Below are positions 15,520 to 23,718 of a DNA stretch of 64,000 nt, one piece after another (within the stretch, counting starts at the first letter, position 1; the number at the start of each line of letters is the position of its first letter). Location: assembly GCF_046244365.1 (NCBI RefSeq), contig NZ_CP176395.1:6882001-6946000 (forward strand), read 5' to 3'. The notes beneath the pieces are model-generated. The model was given only the letters and a program-made list of their open reading frames with translations, searched no databases and was not told the origin of the DNA. This DNA comes from Paenibacillus_V sp046244365. GTDB lineage: Bacteria > Bacillota > Bacilli > Paenibacillales > NBRC-103111. The translations under genes were made by a program, and so were the position numbers.

Positions 15520-16971
15520 TTATTTCTTCTGAGCTTCTACGGCTTTCTTGAGCAAAGCTTCTGCTTCTTCGAGAATCGGCTTCGGATCCTGCTTGCCTAA
15601 TACGATCTTCACCGTGGCTTCTTCCATCATCTTATTGGCTTTGGCCAGGTTCGGATCGGAAATGCTAACGGTTCTGTGCGGCTTATACGACCGGGCATCG
15701 TTATCCTTAATATACTTTAGAATCGCCTGCGCAGAGGTGGAAAGCTTAACGACTTTATTCGAATCGTCAATCAAATCCTTTCTCATCGGGAGGGCGCCCG
15801 CTTTTTCTGCGGCAAACTGCTGGTTATCCAGCGTCATCAGCCATAGAATGAACTCCTTGGACCACTTCTTGTTCAGATCAGGCTTGCCGGCCCACATGTA
15901 TTGGAAGTTGGTGATTCCGCTTCGGATCCAAAGCTTTTGTTCCACCTTATCCCTGAACGGCACCGCCATAAAGCCCCATTTGAAGTCTTCCGGAGTGGTC
16001 TTCTTCATTTCGTTCTCCACGTGGCTACCTGTGGAAACCATCGCAGCCTGGCCTTGAATCACCTGCATCTGGGACTGGGTATGGTTTAACGCCGGCAATC
16101 CTTCCGGGAAGTATCCCTTCTTGCCAAGCTGATACAGGCGGTTCCAGTGTTCCAAGCTTTCCTCGCTCGTAAATTGAGGACTATTGTACGTTTTAAAGTT
16201 CTCGATTACCTTATCCGCATTTCCTTTGATATCGGCCAGCTCAAACATCTTTGCCGGTCCAAAGGCCCAGTCATAGTAATTAGGGTAAAGACCAGGGAAA
16301 GTAATCGGAGCCACGCCGTCCGCCTTAATTTTGGCAAGCAGGTCGTTAAACTCGGCCCATGTCTTCGGATTCTGGTTCCAGCCCTTCTGTTCGAACAGCG
16401 TCTTATTGAAGAACAATCCGCCGTAAGAGCTCGAGGTAGCAAACTCATATACCTTTCCGTTCACCCTGGTGAACGATTCGGCGAGGCCCGGCATCATGAG
16501 CTCCTTCATGGCTTTGCCCGGTACGTCCGGAAGCTTTTTGTCGAACATATCATCGAAAGGCTCGAGTTTTCCAGCTTCAGCAAGGGAAATGATACCCTGC
16601 CCTCCGGAAGGAGGCGTCGTGTTGAAAATGTCAAACATATCATTATCGTTATTGGCAGAAATCTTCGTTTGTATCATGTTCTTCATATCCGCCGATGCGG
16701 TGATGTCGAAGGAAACGTTCGGGTATTTGGCCTGGAAGGACTTTACGGCATAATCGAACCATTCCCTTCCATAGCCTCCCATGAAGAAGCCGACCTTAAG
16801 CGTCACTTTCTCCGTCTTCGACAGCCCGTTTTCGTAGACATCACCTTTAGTCTGATTCTGAGGTTGACTCGCGGAAGGCTGTTCCGTTTTTCCTGTACAC
16901 CCTGCAAGCAGCGAACCCGACATAGCAACCGTAAGGCTTAAAGCCGTAAGCTTTCCAAATTTGTTTCTCAT
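15520..16971 (-). CDS. Extracellular sugar-binding lipoprotein
   Basis: The 483-residue protein has a lipoprotein signal peptide ending in the lipobox SGSLLAGC (Cys about 25), then a short Ser/Gln linker and a family-1 type solute-binding fold. It would capture a sugar outside the membrane for the two permeases that follow. It is the first gene of the operon. Start ATG 16971 follows GAGGGGG. An AT-rich palindromic operator lies 19 bases upstream of its start, so repression by one or both ROK proteins is likely. Confidence 0.92.
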   Translation of the reverse strand: MRNKFGKLTALSLTVAMSGSLLAGCTGKTEQPSASQPQNQTKGDVYENGLSKTEKVTLKVGFFMGGYGREWFDYAVKSFQAKYPNVSFDITASADMKNMIQTKISANNDNDMFDIFNTTPPSGGQGIISLAEAGKLEPFDDMFDKKLPDVPGKAMKELMMPGLAESFTRVNGKVYEFATSSSYGGLFFNKTLFEQKGWNQNPKTWAEFNDLLAKIKADGVAPITFPGLYPNYYDWAFGPAKMFELADIKGNADKVIENFKTYNSPQFTSEESLEHWNRLYQLGKKGYFPEGLPALNHTQSQMQVIQGQAAMVSTGSHVENEMKKTTPEDFKWGFMAVPFRDKVEQKLWIRSGITNFQYMWAGKPDLNKKWSKEFILWLMTLDNQQFAAEKAGALPMRKDLIDDSNKVVKLSTSAQAILKYIKDNDARSYKPHRTVSISDPNLAKANKMMEEATVKIVLGKQDPKPILEEAEALLKKAVEAQKK

Positions 16972-16989
16972 CCAGAAACCCCCTCTGAT

Positions 16990-17014
16990 TTAATAAAGAA
17001 AATTGATTTATTAA
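16990..17014. promoter_or_regulatory. ROK-type operator before the uptake operon
   Basis: TTAATAAA (16990-16997), nine bases, then TTTATTAA (17007-17014) form a palindrome directly upstream of the binding-protein gene. The same arms and spacing recur before the secreted phosphoesterase gene at 22715-22739, and half of it recurs inverted at 17121. Binding by the ROK regulators is inferred. Confidence 0.7.
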
Positions 17015-17120
17015 GTTTAAGGATACAGGGTAATTGTTTGGCGATGATTATCGTTATGTACGGGATCTGTTAAAAATCGCTGATTCACGTGGTATGAACA
17101 CGCTTACAATTTACACCCAT

Positions 17121-17142
17121 TTAATAAATCAATTTTATTTAA
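17121..17142. promoter_or_regulatory. Second, inverted operator copy in the divergent region
   Basis: TTAATAAATCAATTTT (17121-17136) is the exact reverse complement of the last 16 bases of the operator at 16990-17014. The other half is imperfect (TATTTAA). It lies between the uptake operon and the divergent ROK gene, so it may control the latter. Confidence 0.55.
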
Positions 17143-17283
17143 TATTATCCTACCTGTTTTTTCTTTATGATACAATAGAAATTTTTCGACAAAAATCCCA
17201 GCCTTTACCCAGTAATGACCTGCATGGTAAACTAATTTTTACTAAGAGAATAAACGTGTTCCTGTCAAGGAAGAGGTCGACTT

Positions 17284-18456
17284 ATGTCCACATCGAAACA
17301 TGCAAGCCATACGCTGCTTAAATCCATAAATCAGCAGAAGGTGCTGCATCTGATCTATTCTGAATGTCCGATCTCTCGTGTAGAGCTAGCTGGAAAAACC
17401 GGACTTAGTCAGCAAACTGTCACCAACATCGTCAACCGGCTTCTCGAGGATCAAGTGATCGTCGAAGGTGAACCGCAATCCCTTGAGAGCGGCAGCGGCC
17501 GTAAGCGCGTTCCCCTACTGCTTAACGGTTCCCGATTCAGTGCGATCGGCATCGAATTGTCAGGCACATCAGCACGGGGAGCGGTATACAACTTTCAGCA
17601 CGTCCGCTTGGCGGAAGCTGCAGTGAAGGCAGACCGTTACGAGACCGAAGAGGACTTGCTCCGGGTGATCCGCAGCGTGATCGACAAACTCATGGGCCAG
17701 ATCTCTGACCCTACTTGCCTGAAAGGAATCGGCTTCAGCGTCCACGGACTCGTTGACTCCTCCGAAGGTATTCTGCTTCGCTCGCCGGGGCTCGGCTGGA
17801 AGCGGATACCGCTGGCGAAGCTGCTGGAGGACGAGTACGGGCTGCCCGTCTTTCTGGAGAATGACACCAATCTGCTTGCGCTCAACGAGAATATGGGCGG
17901 AAGCCTGATCTCCTCGAAAAGCAATGTGACGCTTAAATTGGGCAATGGCATCGGTGGCGCCATCGTCGCAGAGAAACTGCTGGTCACCGGCTCCTCCTTC
18001 GTAGCAGGCGAGGTAGGCCACTATAAGGCGTTTATGCCGCCCTACGATTTTGAGTGCTACTGCGGCGGCAGAGGATGCCTAACTACTTTGGCATCCTCAA
18101 GGGGCTTGCTGCGAACGCTTGGCAGGAGTGTGGAGCAGTTCAGCGAAGCTGTCCGCGCCGGAGACCCCGAAACTGTTCAGCTTTACGAGATGGTGAGGTC
18201 AGCGATCGTTTACGCTGTTGCCAATATCGTCACCCTGCTCAACCCGGACCGGGTTCTGCTCACTGGGTTCATGCTGCCGGTATGGGGGAACTCGTTCGTT
18301 GACGAACTCAAAGCGCGAGTGATGGCCCAAGTGCCGGAAACGTGCCGGAACGTAGAGTTCCTACATCTCATCGACGTGGAGGACGAGACTGCGCTGGCCG
18401 TCGGGCTTGTCCTGCAGAGCGTGTTCAAGATCCCTCTTGACAGCTTGTCGCTGTGA
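17284..18456 (+). CDS. ROK-family transcriptional regulator (second copy)
   Basis: The 390-residue protein has the same design as the ROK protein at 11237: winged helix (SINQQKVLHLIYSE, ISRVELAGKTGLSQQTVTNI), ROK domain, cysteine motif CYCGGRGC and the ending PLDSLSL. It is divergent from the uptake operon and followed by a shared terminator. Start ATG 17284 follows AAGAGG. It is probably the main repressor for the operators between the two units, with the operon-borne paralog giving feedback; which one binds which site cannot be decided from sequence. Confidence 0.92.
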   Translation: MSTSKHASHTLLKSINQQKVLHLIYSECPISRVELAGKTGLSQQTVTNIVNRLLEDQVIVEGEPQSLESGSGRKRVPLLLNGSRFSAIGIELSGTSARGAVYNFQHVRLAEAAVKADRYETEEDLLRVIRSVIDKLMGQISDPTCLKGIGFSVHGLVDSSEGILLRSPGLGWKRIPLAKLLEDEYGLPVFLENDTNLLALNENMGGSLISSKSNVTLKLGNGIGGAIVAEKLLVTGSSFVAGEVGHYKAFMPPYDFECYCGGRGCLTTLASSRGLLRTLGRSVEQFSEAVRAGDPETVQLYEMVRSAIVYAVANIVTLLNPDRVLLTGFMLPVWGNSFVDELKARVMAQVPETCRNVEFLHLIDVEDETALAVGLVLQSVFKIPLDSLSL

Positions 18457-18525
18457 CTCGCAGTCACCGCTCGGTTGTCCTTCAGCAAACTGGAAACACA
18501 GGGTTGCGGACGATATTTTCGCAAC

Positions 18526-18562
18526 AAAAGCCCCTGGAAGAGACAATCTTCCAGGGGCTTTT
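18526..18562. terminator. Bidirectional terminator between ROK and phosphoesterase genes
   Basis: AAGCCCCTGGAAGA pairs with TCTTCCAGGGGCTT, with A and T runs on either side. It separates two convergent genes and can serve both. Confidence 0.9.
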
Positions 18563-18587
18563 CGATAATTTGTGCCTTACAAGCGGG

Positions 18588-21500
18588 TCATCTGCCCCAG
18601 ATGCGAAGCAGCGCCTCAGCTTTATCATTCAGCCACTGCCGGGCGTCCGCTGACGCCAATTCTTGAAGTGCTTTATTATTGAGGTGCTTAATAAAGTCCT
18701 CGATCTTCTTGGCTGCCTGATCCAGCTGTCCCTTCTGCACATGGCTCTCCGCCTGACTCAGCACATTCTCCAGCTGTTTGGCCAGCGGAGGGGTGACCTT
18801 GCCGAAGGCAATAAAGTGCTGCAGGCCGTTCTGCAGAGCAGGCAGGTCGATCAATGTTCTAAAACTTACCGGCTCGCTGAGCACGGATACCGCTCCCGAC
18901 GAGTGTACGGCCTTTACCTGGAACGTATAGGCCGTATCCGGCTCCAGTCCCGTTAAATTGTACACCGTGCCGGTCACCGTGGTGACGGCCCCATGACTGC
19001 CGTACACCTGGTAGGTCACACTGCTTCCATCGGATGCTGTTACCGGGGACCAGCTCAACTGCGCCGAACCCTCGGTCACGTTTGCCGCCTTCACACCTTG
19101 CGGGGCTTCAACGGTAAGCCGGGTGCGGAAAGACCAAATATCCGAGTACGTCCGTCCGCCGAAGCTGTCCTCCGCCAGAGCGTACCATTCGTAATTCGTG
19201 CTGCCCTTCAGACCGTTCCAGTTGACCATGGCTGTGGAACCGCTGGCCGCTTGCGCCGATCCGATCGCGTCGTTAGCGTACACTTTTACCGTCATCGCGT
19301 CGGTCGCCACTCTTTTCACCATCGGCTTCAGGTCCAGCGACAGCTTAAATTCGTCCTTGCTCGGATCGTAATAATTGTAATCGTCCAAATACGGCGAATA
19401 CGTATTAACATAGACGGTATCCGTCTCCGTATCAAAATGCAGAAGCTTCAAATATCCATTTCCGCCGTTCGGAATGCCCTGATAATCGTTAAGAATCTGG
19501 TATACTTTGCGATCCGGCTGTCCGTCCTTGTTATCGTCAAGCTGATCGGTACGCAGCGCACTTCCGGTGAAATGACCGCTCATGACCATCCATACGTTAG
19601 GATTCGGCACTACCACCTTTTGGTAAATTTGATTGCCGGTTGCGGATCTCGTTGCGTTATTTTGCAAATATTCATGAACCACAATGACCGCTTTACGGTC
19701 CGGATACTGCTTCAGAACGTTGTTCATCCATCCCATATCCTCATCATTCATGCCCCAGCCCATGTAGACGAAAATAAAATCGTTGCCGCTCGCCGAGATC
19801 AGATCATAGTGACCTTTGTTATCTTTGTACGACTCTCCGTAGTAAGGCTTATCCTTAAAGCGGTTCTCTCCGAAATACTTCGAGAATTCCGAGTAATCCG
19901 GCACTGACGTCGCGCCTCCGTCGAACACGTCATGGTTGCCCGCGACTAAACCCCAAGGAATTTGGGCGTCTTCCACCACCTTCATAAACTTATCCGCACG
20001 TTCCCACTGTCCTTTGATTCCTGCAGAGTTTACAATGTCCCCCACTTGCATCACATATTGAATATTCATCGATTCTTTGGCATCGCGCAGGAAGTTGACT
20101 TGGGACTCAAAATACTCCGGCTGAATTTCCGCGTAGATCTGTGTGTCCGGTATAGAGGCAATGGTAAAATCGTACTGCTCACGGCGCGGAATCTCGTCCT
20201 GAATCAGGACTTGGACTTTGCCGTTTCTTGCATAATTGCCGCCGTCCACCGCCGCAGAGAGGGTAAAGTCTTCCTCGGAAACGGCCACTGTGGACGTTAG
20301 GGAATCCCACTTTTCCGTTGAATAATTCCATGCGTACAAACCTACTTTACGACCCTTGAGCGAATGCCCTTCCCAGCTAAGCTCGAGACGATCGCCGGCG
20401 CCGGTTTCCGCCTCCACTTCCACTTCAAAGCGCTGATAAGGAAACTGTTCAGTCGAGTCCGAAGTGACGTAACGGTCATCGGAGGCTCCGGCCGCTGTTT
20501 GTTCTTCGGCAGTCAGCTGCGTTTCTCCCGGACTCGTCAAGGTCAGAGGGGGCTCCACATCAGCCGCATGCTTATAAGCAATCACTCCCGCATCCGCGGC
20601 GGTGATCGTTTGCCCTTTAAAGAACTTCACGTTCAGCGGGTCGCCGGTCGGATCGGAAACCGATACCTGCAGGCTCACGTTCGTGTCCGTATCCTGTGCA
20701 CCGTCCGCCGGCGCCGCTAGGAGCGGCTTACCCGGAAGCTCTGCAGGAGTTGTGAACTTGATCGTTTTCTCCGTCGATTTGCCCCCGGCGTCTACAGCCT
20801 TAAGCACAAGATTATGCTCCCCCGGAGTGAGTGCCGCAGAGGAGGTGGAATACGGAACCTCAATGAGCTTGCCATCCAGTTTCACCTCGAAGGATTTGAC
20901 GGAGGAAGCCGCATCCGATGCGGAAGCTTGTATATCAAAAGCCCCTTTGTAAGTGCTGCCTTCCGTAATATTCGTAGTTACTACCGGACCCTGATTGTCT
21001 ACGATCACGCTCGCTGTGTCCTTGCTGCCGTCAGACAGCGACACTTCGACCCGATGAGGTCCATCAACGGCTGATGCGGTATTCCATCGGTAAGAGATCC
21101 CGTCCCAATAGCGCTCGGGAATCGTGAAATTGAAGTACACTACCGGAAGGAAGCGTCCGTTATCTCCCATGTCGAGTATGGTTGCCGGATTCGCATATTT
21201 CGGGTCGCGGATGACCGTACCGTCCGCCAAAACAAGCCGGACATTGCGGATATTGAAATCATCCAAGCCTGACTCCGGCTGGTTCTCATAATAAGGCCTG
21301 GTTACTGAACCCGCACGCAGGGCAATCGGATTCGCTTGACCGTACTTGAACAAATCGGGCCGTACCGGTACTACCATAGTTTTGTAGTCCTGAGTGCTGA
21401 ACGGAATCAAGTGGAGCGTCTCAGTGCCCATGGTGGTCACGTTCTGCCCTTTGTCTATGTCGTCCGCTTCAAATACGAAATAAGCCGTTTTCTCGAGAGC

Positions 21501-22634
21501 ATGTTCCGTTGGACTGACCGGCTGGCCGTCGATCGACAGCGACAAGGACCCTTCGGTGGCAGACGAACCGATCAGAACCCGCTCACCTGACAGAATATCG
21601 CTTTCACGAACGTTCAGCGCAGGGCTTATCTCATTTCCCGCCAGGTTGAGCGTTCTCGGAGCGGTAGACGTTTCGTTGAAGGTATCGGACGCTTGGAAAT
21701 AGTAGTCGAGCGTCGGGCTCCCGAACCATTCCATCATCTCCAATGAATAGCGGAAGCGTCCGTCGGCGCCGCGCGGTAAGGTTACCCTTTTATAATTCGT
21801 CGTCTTGTTGGATTTATAATATAGATTAACGGACGCAAGCAGACGATCATCTGCCGCTTCGGCCATCAGCTCAATCGGCTTGATCAGGTCAATGCCGGAG
21901 AGATCCGTAAGATCTTTTACCGACGGCGGGACAGTGTCGTTCACAGTGCGGACAGGCTCCGCGGGTACGTTAGCCGAGTTGAAGGTTCCCGGGGAGGCCG
22001 GCACCTTCTTGGAGCTGAGCTTCTTCATATCGAGACTGCCGTCGTCCGGAACGCCGTACTCGATACTCAGATCCGCAGCTGTATCGATCACGCCTGGATT
22101 ATAGCTCGCGCTCACAATGTCGGTTCCTGTACTAGTAGCCACCACGATGGTTCTTTCTCTCAGGTTGTTAAGACCCCCGGGAATCCGGACAATGTCTTTA
22201 TTTTCAACGAGCGAGGTTTGAAAATGCTGATTAAAGTCAGCCACCGTCTTGGGCTCCCCTGACTGTGTAACCGCCCAGAAAACCATGACCTGCTTAGGCT
22301 GGATGATAATCTGTTCATCGGTGTAAGGCCGCCAGAACAAATCATTGCCGGGGTCTCCCGGGTACCTGTATAAAATAGAATAGTCCTTGAAGTCGATCGG
22401 CTGGTCGCTGTTGTTATAAACCTCTAGGTACTCGTAGGGATCCTCTCCCAGTGCATCGTCTCCACCGGAGTCAGGGACCAATTCAGTAATGAGCATGCGG
22501 GGGATTCCAGCTGCCGCTTCGATGGCGGCTGCGCTTTCTGCAGCTGCAGAGCTGCTAAGCGGCAACATAGAGCCGGCGACAAGCTGTGTGGCCATCAGGC
22601 AGGTGAAGCAACGGGCTAACAGTTTCTTTTTCAC
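18588..22634 (-). CDS. Large secreted metallophosphoesterase with LTD, FN3 and FIMAH domains
   Basis: The 1348-residue protein has a signal peptide (hydrophobic about 7-35). Next come a lamin-tail domain (about 45-150), Ig-like and stalk regions (about 210-650) and a calcineurin-like phosphoesterase domain (about 823-1020, motifs SIPDTQIY, QVGDIVN, AGNHDVF, VVHEY, MSGHFTG). An FN3 domain (about 1175-1260) and a C-terminal FIMAH-like helical module (about 1265-1348) finish it. There is no sortase motif. It is expected outside the cell, releasing phosphate or a sugar from phosphodiesters. The start is GTG 22634 behind AAGGAG. A perfect ROK-type operator lies about 80 bases upstream, linking it to the sugar uptake operon. 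Confidence 0.88.
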   Translation of the reverse strand: MKKKLLARCFTCLMATQLVAGSMLPLSSSAAAESAAAIEAAAGIPRMLITELVPDSGGDDALGEDPYEYLEVYNNSDQPIDFKDYSILYRYPGDPGNDLFWRPYTDEQIIIQPKQVMVFWAVTQSGEPKTVADFNQHFQTSLVENKDIVRIPGGLNNLRERTIVVATSTGTDIVSASYNPGVIDTAADLSIEYGVPDDGSLDMKKLSSKKVPASPGTFNSANVPAEPVRTVNDTVPPSVKDLTDLSGIDLIKPIELMAEAADDRLLASVNLYYKSNKTTNYKRVTLPRGADGRFRYSLEMMEWFGSPTLDYYFQASDTFNETSTAPRTLNLAGNEISPALNVRESDILSGERVLIGSSATEGSLSLSIDGQPVSPTEHALEKTAYFVFEADDIDKGQNVTTMGTETLHLIPFSTQDYKTMVVPVRPDLFKYGQANPIALRAGSVTRPYYENQPESGLDDFNIRNVRLVLADGTVIRDPKYANPATILDMGDNGRFLPVVYFNFTIPERYWDGISYRWNTASAVDGPHRVEVSLSDGSKDTASVIVDNQGPVVTTNITEGSTYKGAFDIQASASDAASSVKSFEVKLDGKLIEVPYSTSSAALTPGEHNLVLKAVDAGGKSTEKTIKFTTPAELPGKPLLAAPADGAQDTDTNVSLQVSVSDPTGDPLNVKFFKGQTITAADAGVIAYKHAADVEPPLTLTSPGETQLTAEEQTAAGASDDRYVTSDSTEQFPYQRFEVEVEAETGAGDRLELSWEGHSLKGRKVGLYAWNYSTEKWDSLTSTVAVSEEDFTLSAAVDGGNYARNGKVQVLIQDEIPRREQYDFTIASIPDTQIYAEIQPEYFESQVNFLRDAKESMNIQYVMQVGDIVNSAGIKGQWERADKFMKVVEDAQIPWGLVAGNHDVFDGGATSVPDYSEFSKYFGENRFKDKPYYGESYKDNKGHYDLISASGNDFIFVYMGWGMNDEDMGWMNNVLKQYPDRKAVIVVHEYLQNNATRSATGNQIYQKVVVPNPNVWMVMSGHFTGSALRTDQLDDNKDGQPDRKVYQILNDYQGIPNGGNGYLKLLHFDTETDTVYVNTYSPYLDDYNYYDPSKDEFKLSLDLKPMVKRVATDAMTVKVYANDAIGSAQAASGSTAMVNWNGLKGSTNYEWYALAEDSFGGRTYSDIWSFRTRLTVEAPQGVKAANVTEGSAQLSWSPVTASDGSSVTYQVYGSHGAVTTVTGTVYNLTGLEPDTAYTFQVKAVHSSGAVSVLSEPVSFRTLIDLPALQNGLQHFIAFGKVTPPLAKQLENVLSQAESHVQKGQLDQAAKKIEDFIKHLNNKALQELASADARQWLNDKAEALLRIWGR

Positions 22635-22714
22635 TTGTTAGTCATCTCCTTGTTTTCAATTTTCACAATGATTTCGAAATACAGGAAATAGCTCCATTCG
22701 TGTAGCTAATTAAT

Positions 22715-22739
22715 TTAATAAATCTATTAGATTTATTAA
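22715..22739. promoter_or_regulatory. ROK-type operator before the secreted phosphoesterase
   Basis: TTAATAAA (22715-22722), nine bases, TTTATTAA (22732-22739). The centre TCTATTAGA is itself symmetric, so the palindrome is perfect over 27 bases (22714-22740). The arms and spacing equal the site at 16990-17014. Confidence 0.75.
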
Positions 22740-22740
22740 A

Positions 22741-23079
22741 TTACTGATAAATATCATTCGCCATCAATGCCACGTTTCCTCTTTGTTTTTGTAAAGGTTT
22801 TATTGAGATATGGATATAGATTATATCTGAGGGGTGTAAGTAGAGCCGCAGCATACTTTGCTACCTAATTAAATAACTCAAAAAAGTCTCATCATGATGT
22901 GTAAAAGGTTGCTTAAAAAATATCATATTCATCTCTTTCCTAAATAAAAAGTGTGCTGAAATCGTTTTCGATCATCACACTTTTATGTATACATTATTTT
23001 GTATAATAATACATTACTCATCAATTATGAAAATTATCTCTCAGTAATTTTGAAAAAATTCTCTCTAATTATGACACCA
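22741..23079. other. AT-rich intergenic DNA with a hairpin
   Basis: I see no gene here. The stretch is AT-rich and holds one terminator-like hairpin (AAAAGTGTG at 22947 with CACACTTTT at 22976), able to work in either direction. It lies between the operator of the phosphoesterase gene and the L4 fragment, and probably ends a transcript of a gene that has been lost. Confidence 0.55.
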
Positions 23080-23374
23080 CACATCTGCATTATCTAGCAA
23101 AGTACAGAACAAAGAATTCATTGTCGTCGACGAGATCAAGTTAGAAAATTACAAGACAAAGTCTATAGTAGCTATGCTTAATGCTCTTGGCGCAGAGAAT
23201 AAGGTGCTAATTGTTACACCTTTGATAAATAACTTTGTTTTTAAAAGCGCCAATAACATACCTGGTGTAGAAACCGCCGTAGCTGATTCACTTAATGTAT
23301 ACAATGTTCTGAATTGCGATAAATTAATAGTCACTAAAGAAGCTGTCACTATGATTACGGAAATGTACTCTTAA
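23080..23374 (+). pseudogene. rplD: 3' fragment of ribosomal protein L4 gene
   Basis: The frame ending at TAA 23374 reads ALSSKVQNKEFIVVDEIKLE, then KVLIVTP, NNIPGVETAVADSLNVYNVL and CDKLIVTKEAV. These blocks match, in order, the C-terminal half of L4 (about 95 of 207 residues). A TGA lies directly before the fragment, no start is present and no other ribosomal protein gene is near. A working copy must exist in the S10 operon elsewhere. The fragment is much more AT-rich than flanking genes, which suggests it came from another genome or was carried in with mobile DNA. Confidence 0.82.
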
Positions 23375-23514
23375 TGAAAGGCATCAAATGGTGTAAACAT
23401 CAAACAAGACCGACTTCCACACAAGTTGCACAATGAGCTATATGGATCCCGACTTCGAAAAAATGTTCATATCGAAGTGCGGGGTCATGTGCATTACATC
23501 GTCCTTAAGTTATG

Positions 23515-23561
23515 ATAAGAAGCCTCCATCCCACAATTACAGTGGTCTGGAGGCTTCTTAT
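23515..23561. terminator. Terminator after the ABC exporter operon
   Basis: ATAAGAAGCCTCCA pairs perfectly with TGGAGGCTTCTTAT around a 19-base loop. It lies downstream of the minus-strand exporter pair and can end that transcript; the U run is short. Confidence 0.65.
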
Positions 23562-23718
23562 TTCCGTTGTTATGGTATTTCCTCTCACGACGGACGCCCT
23601 TGCCTTTGGCTACGGTAGGCGCTCGCCAGCCCCCGTTCGGGACTTTCACCCTAAAGATGCGCCCATGCTGGGCGTACCATTGACGCCACACACTCTTCAA
23701 GGCTTCCCGGACTTGTAT

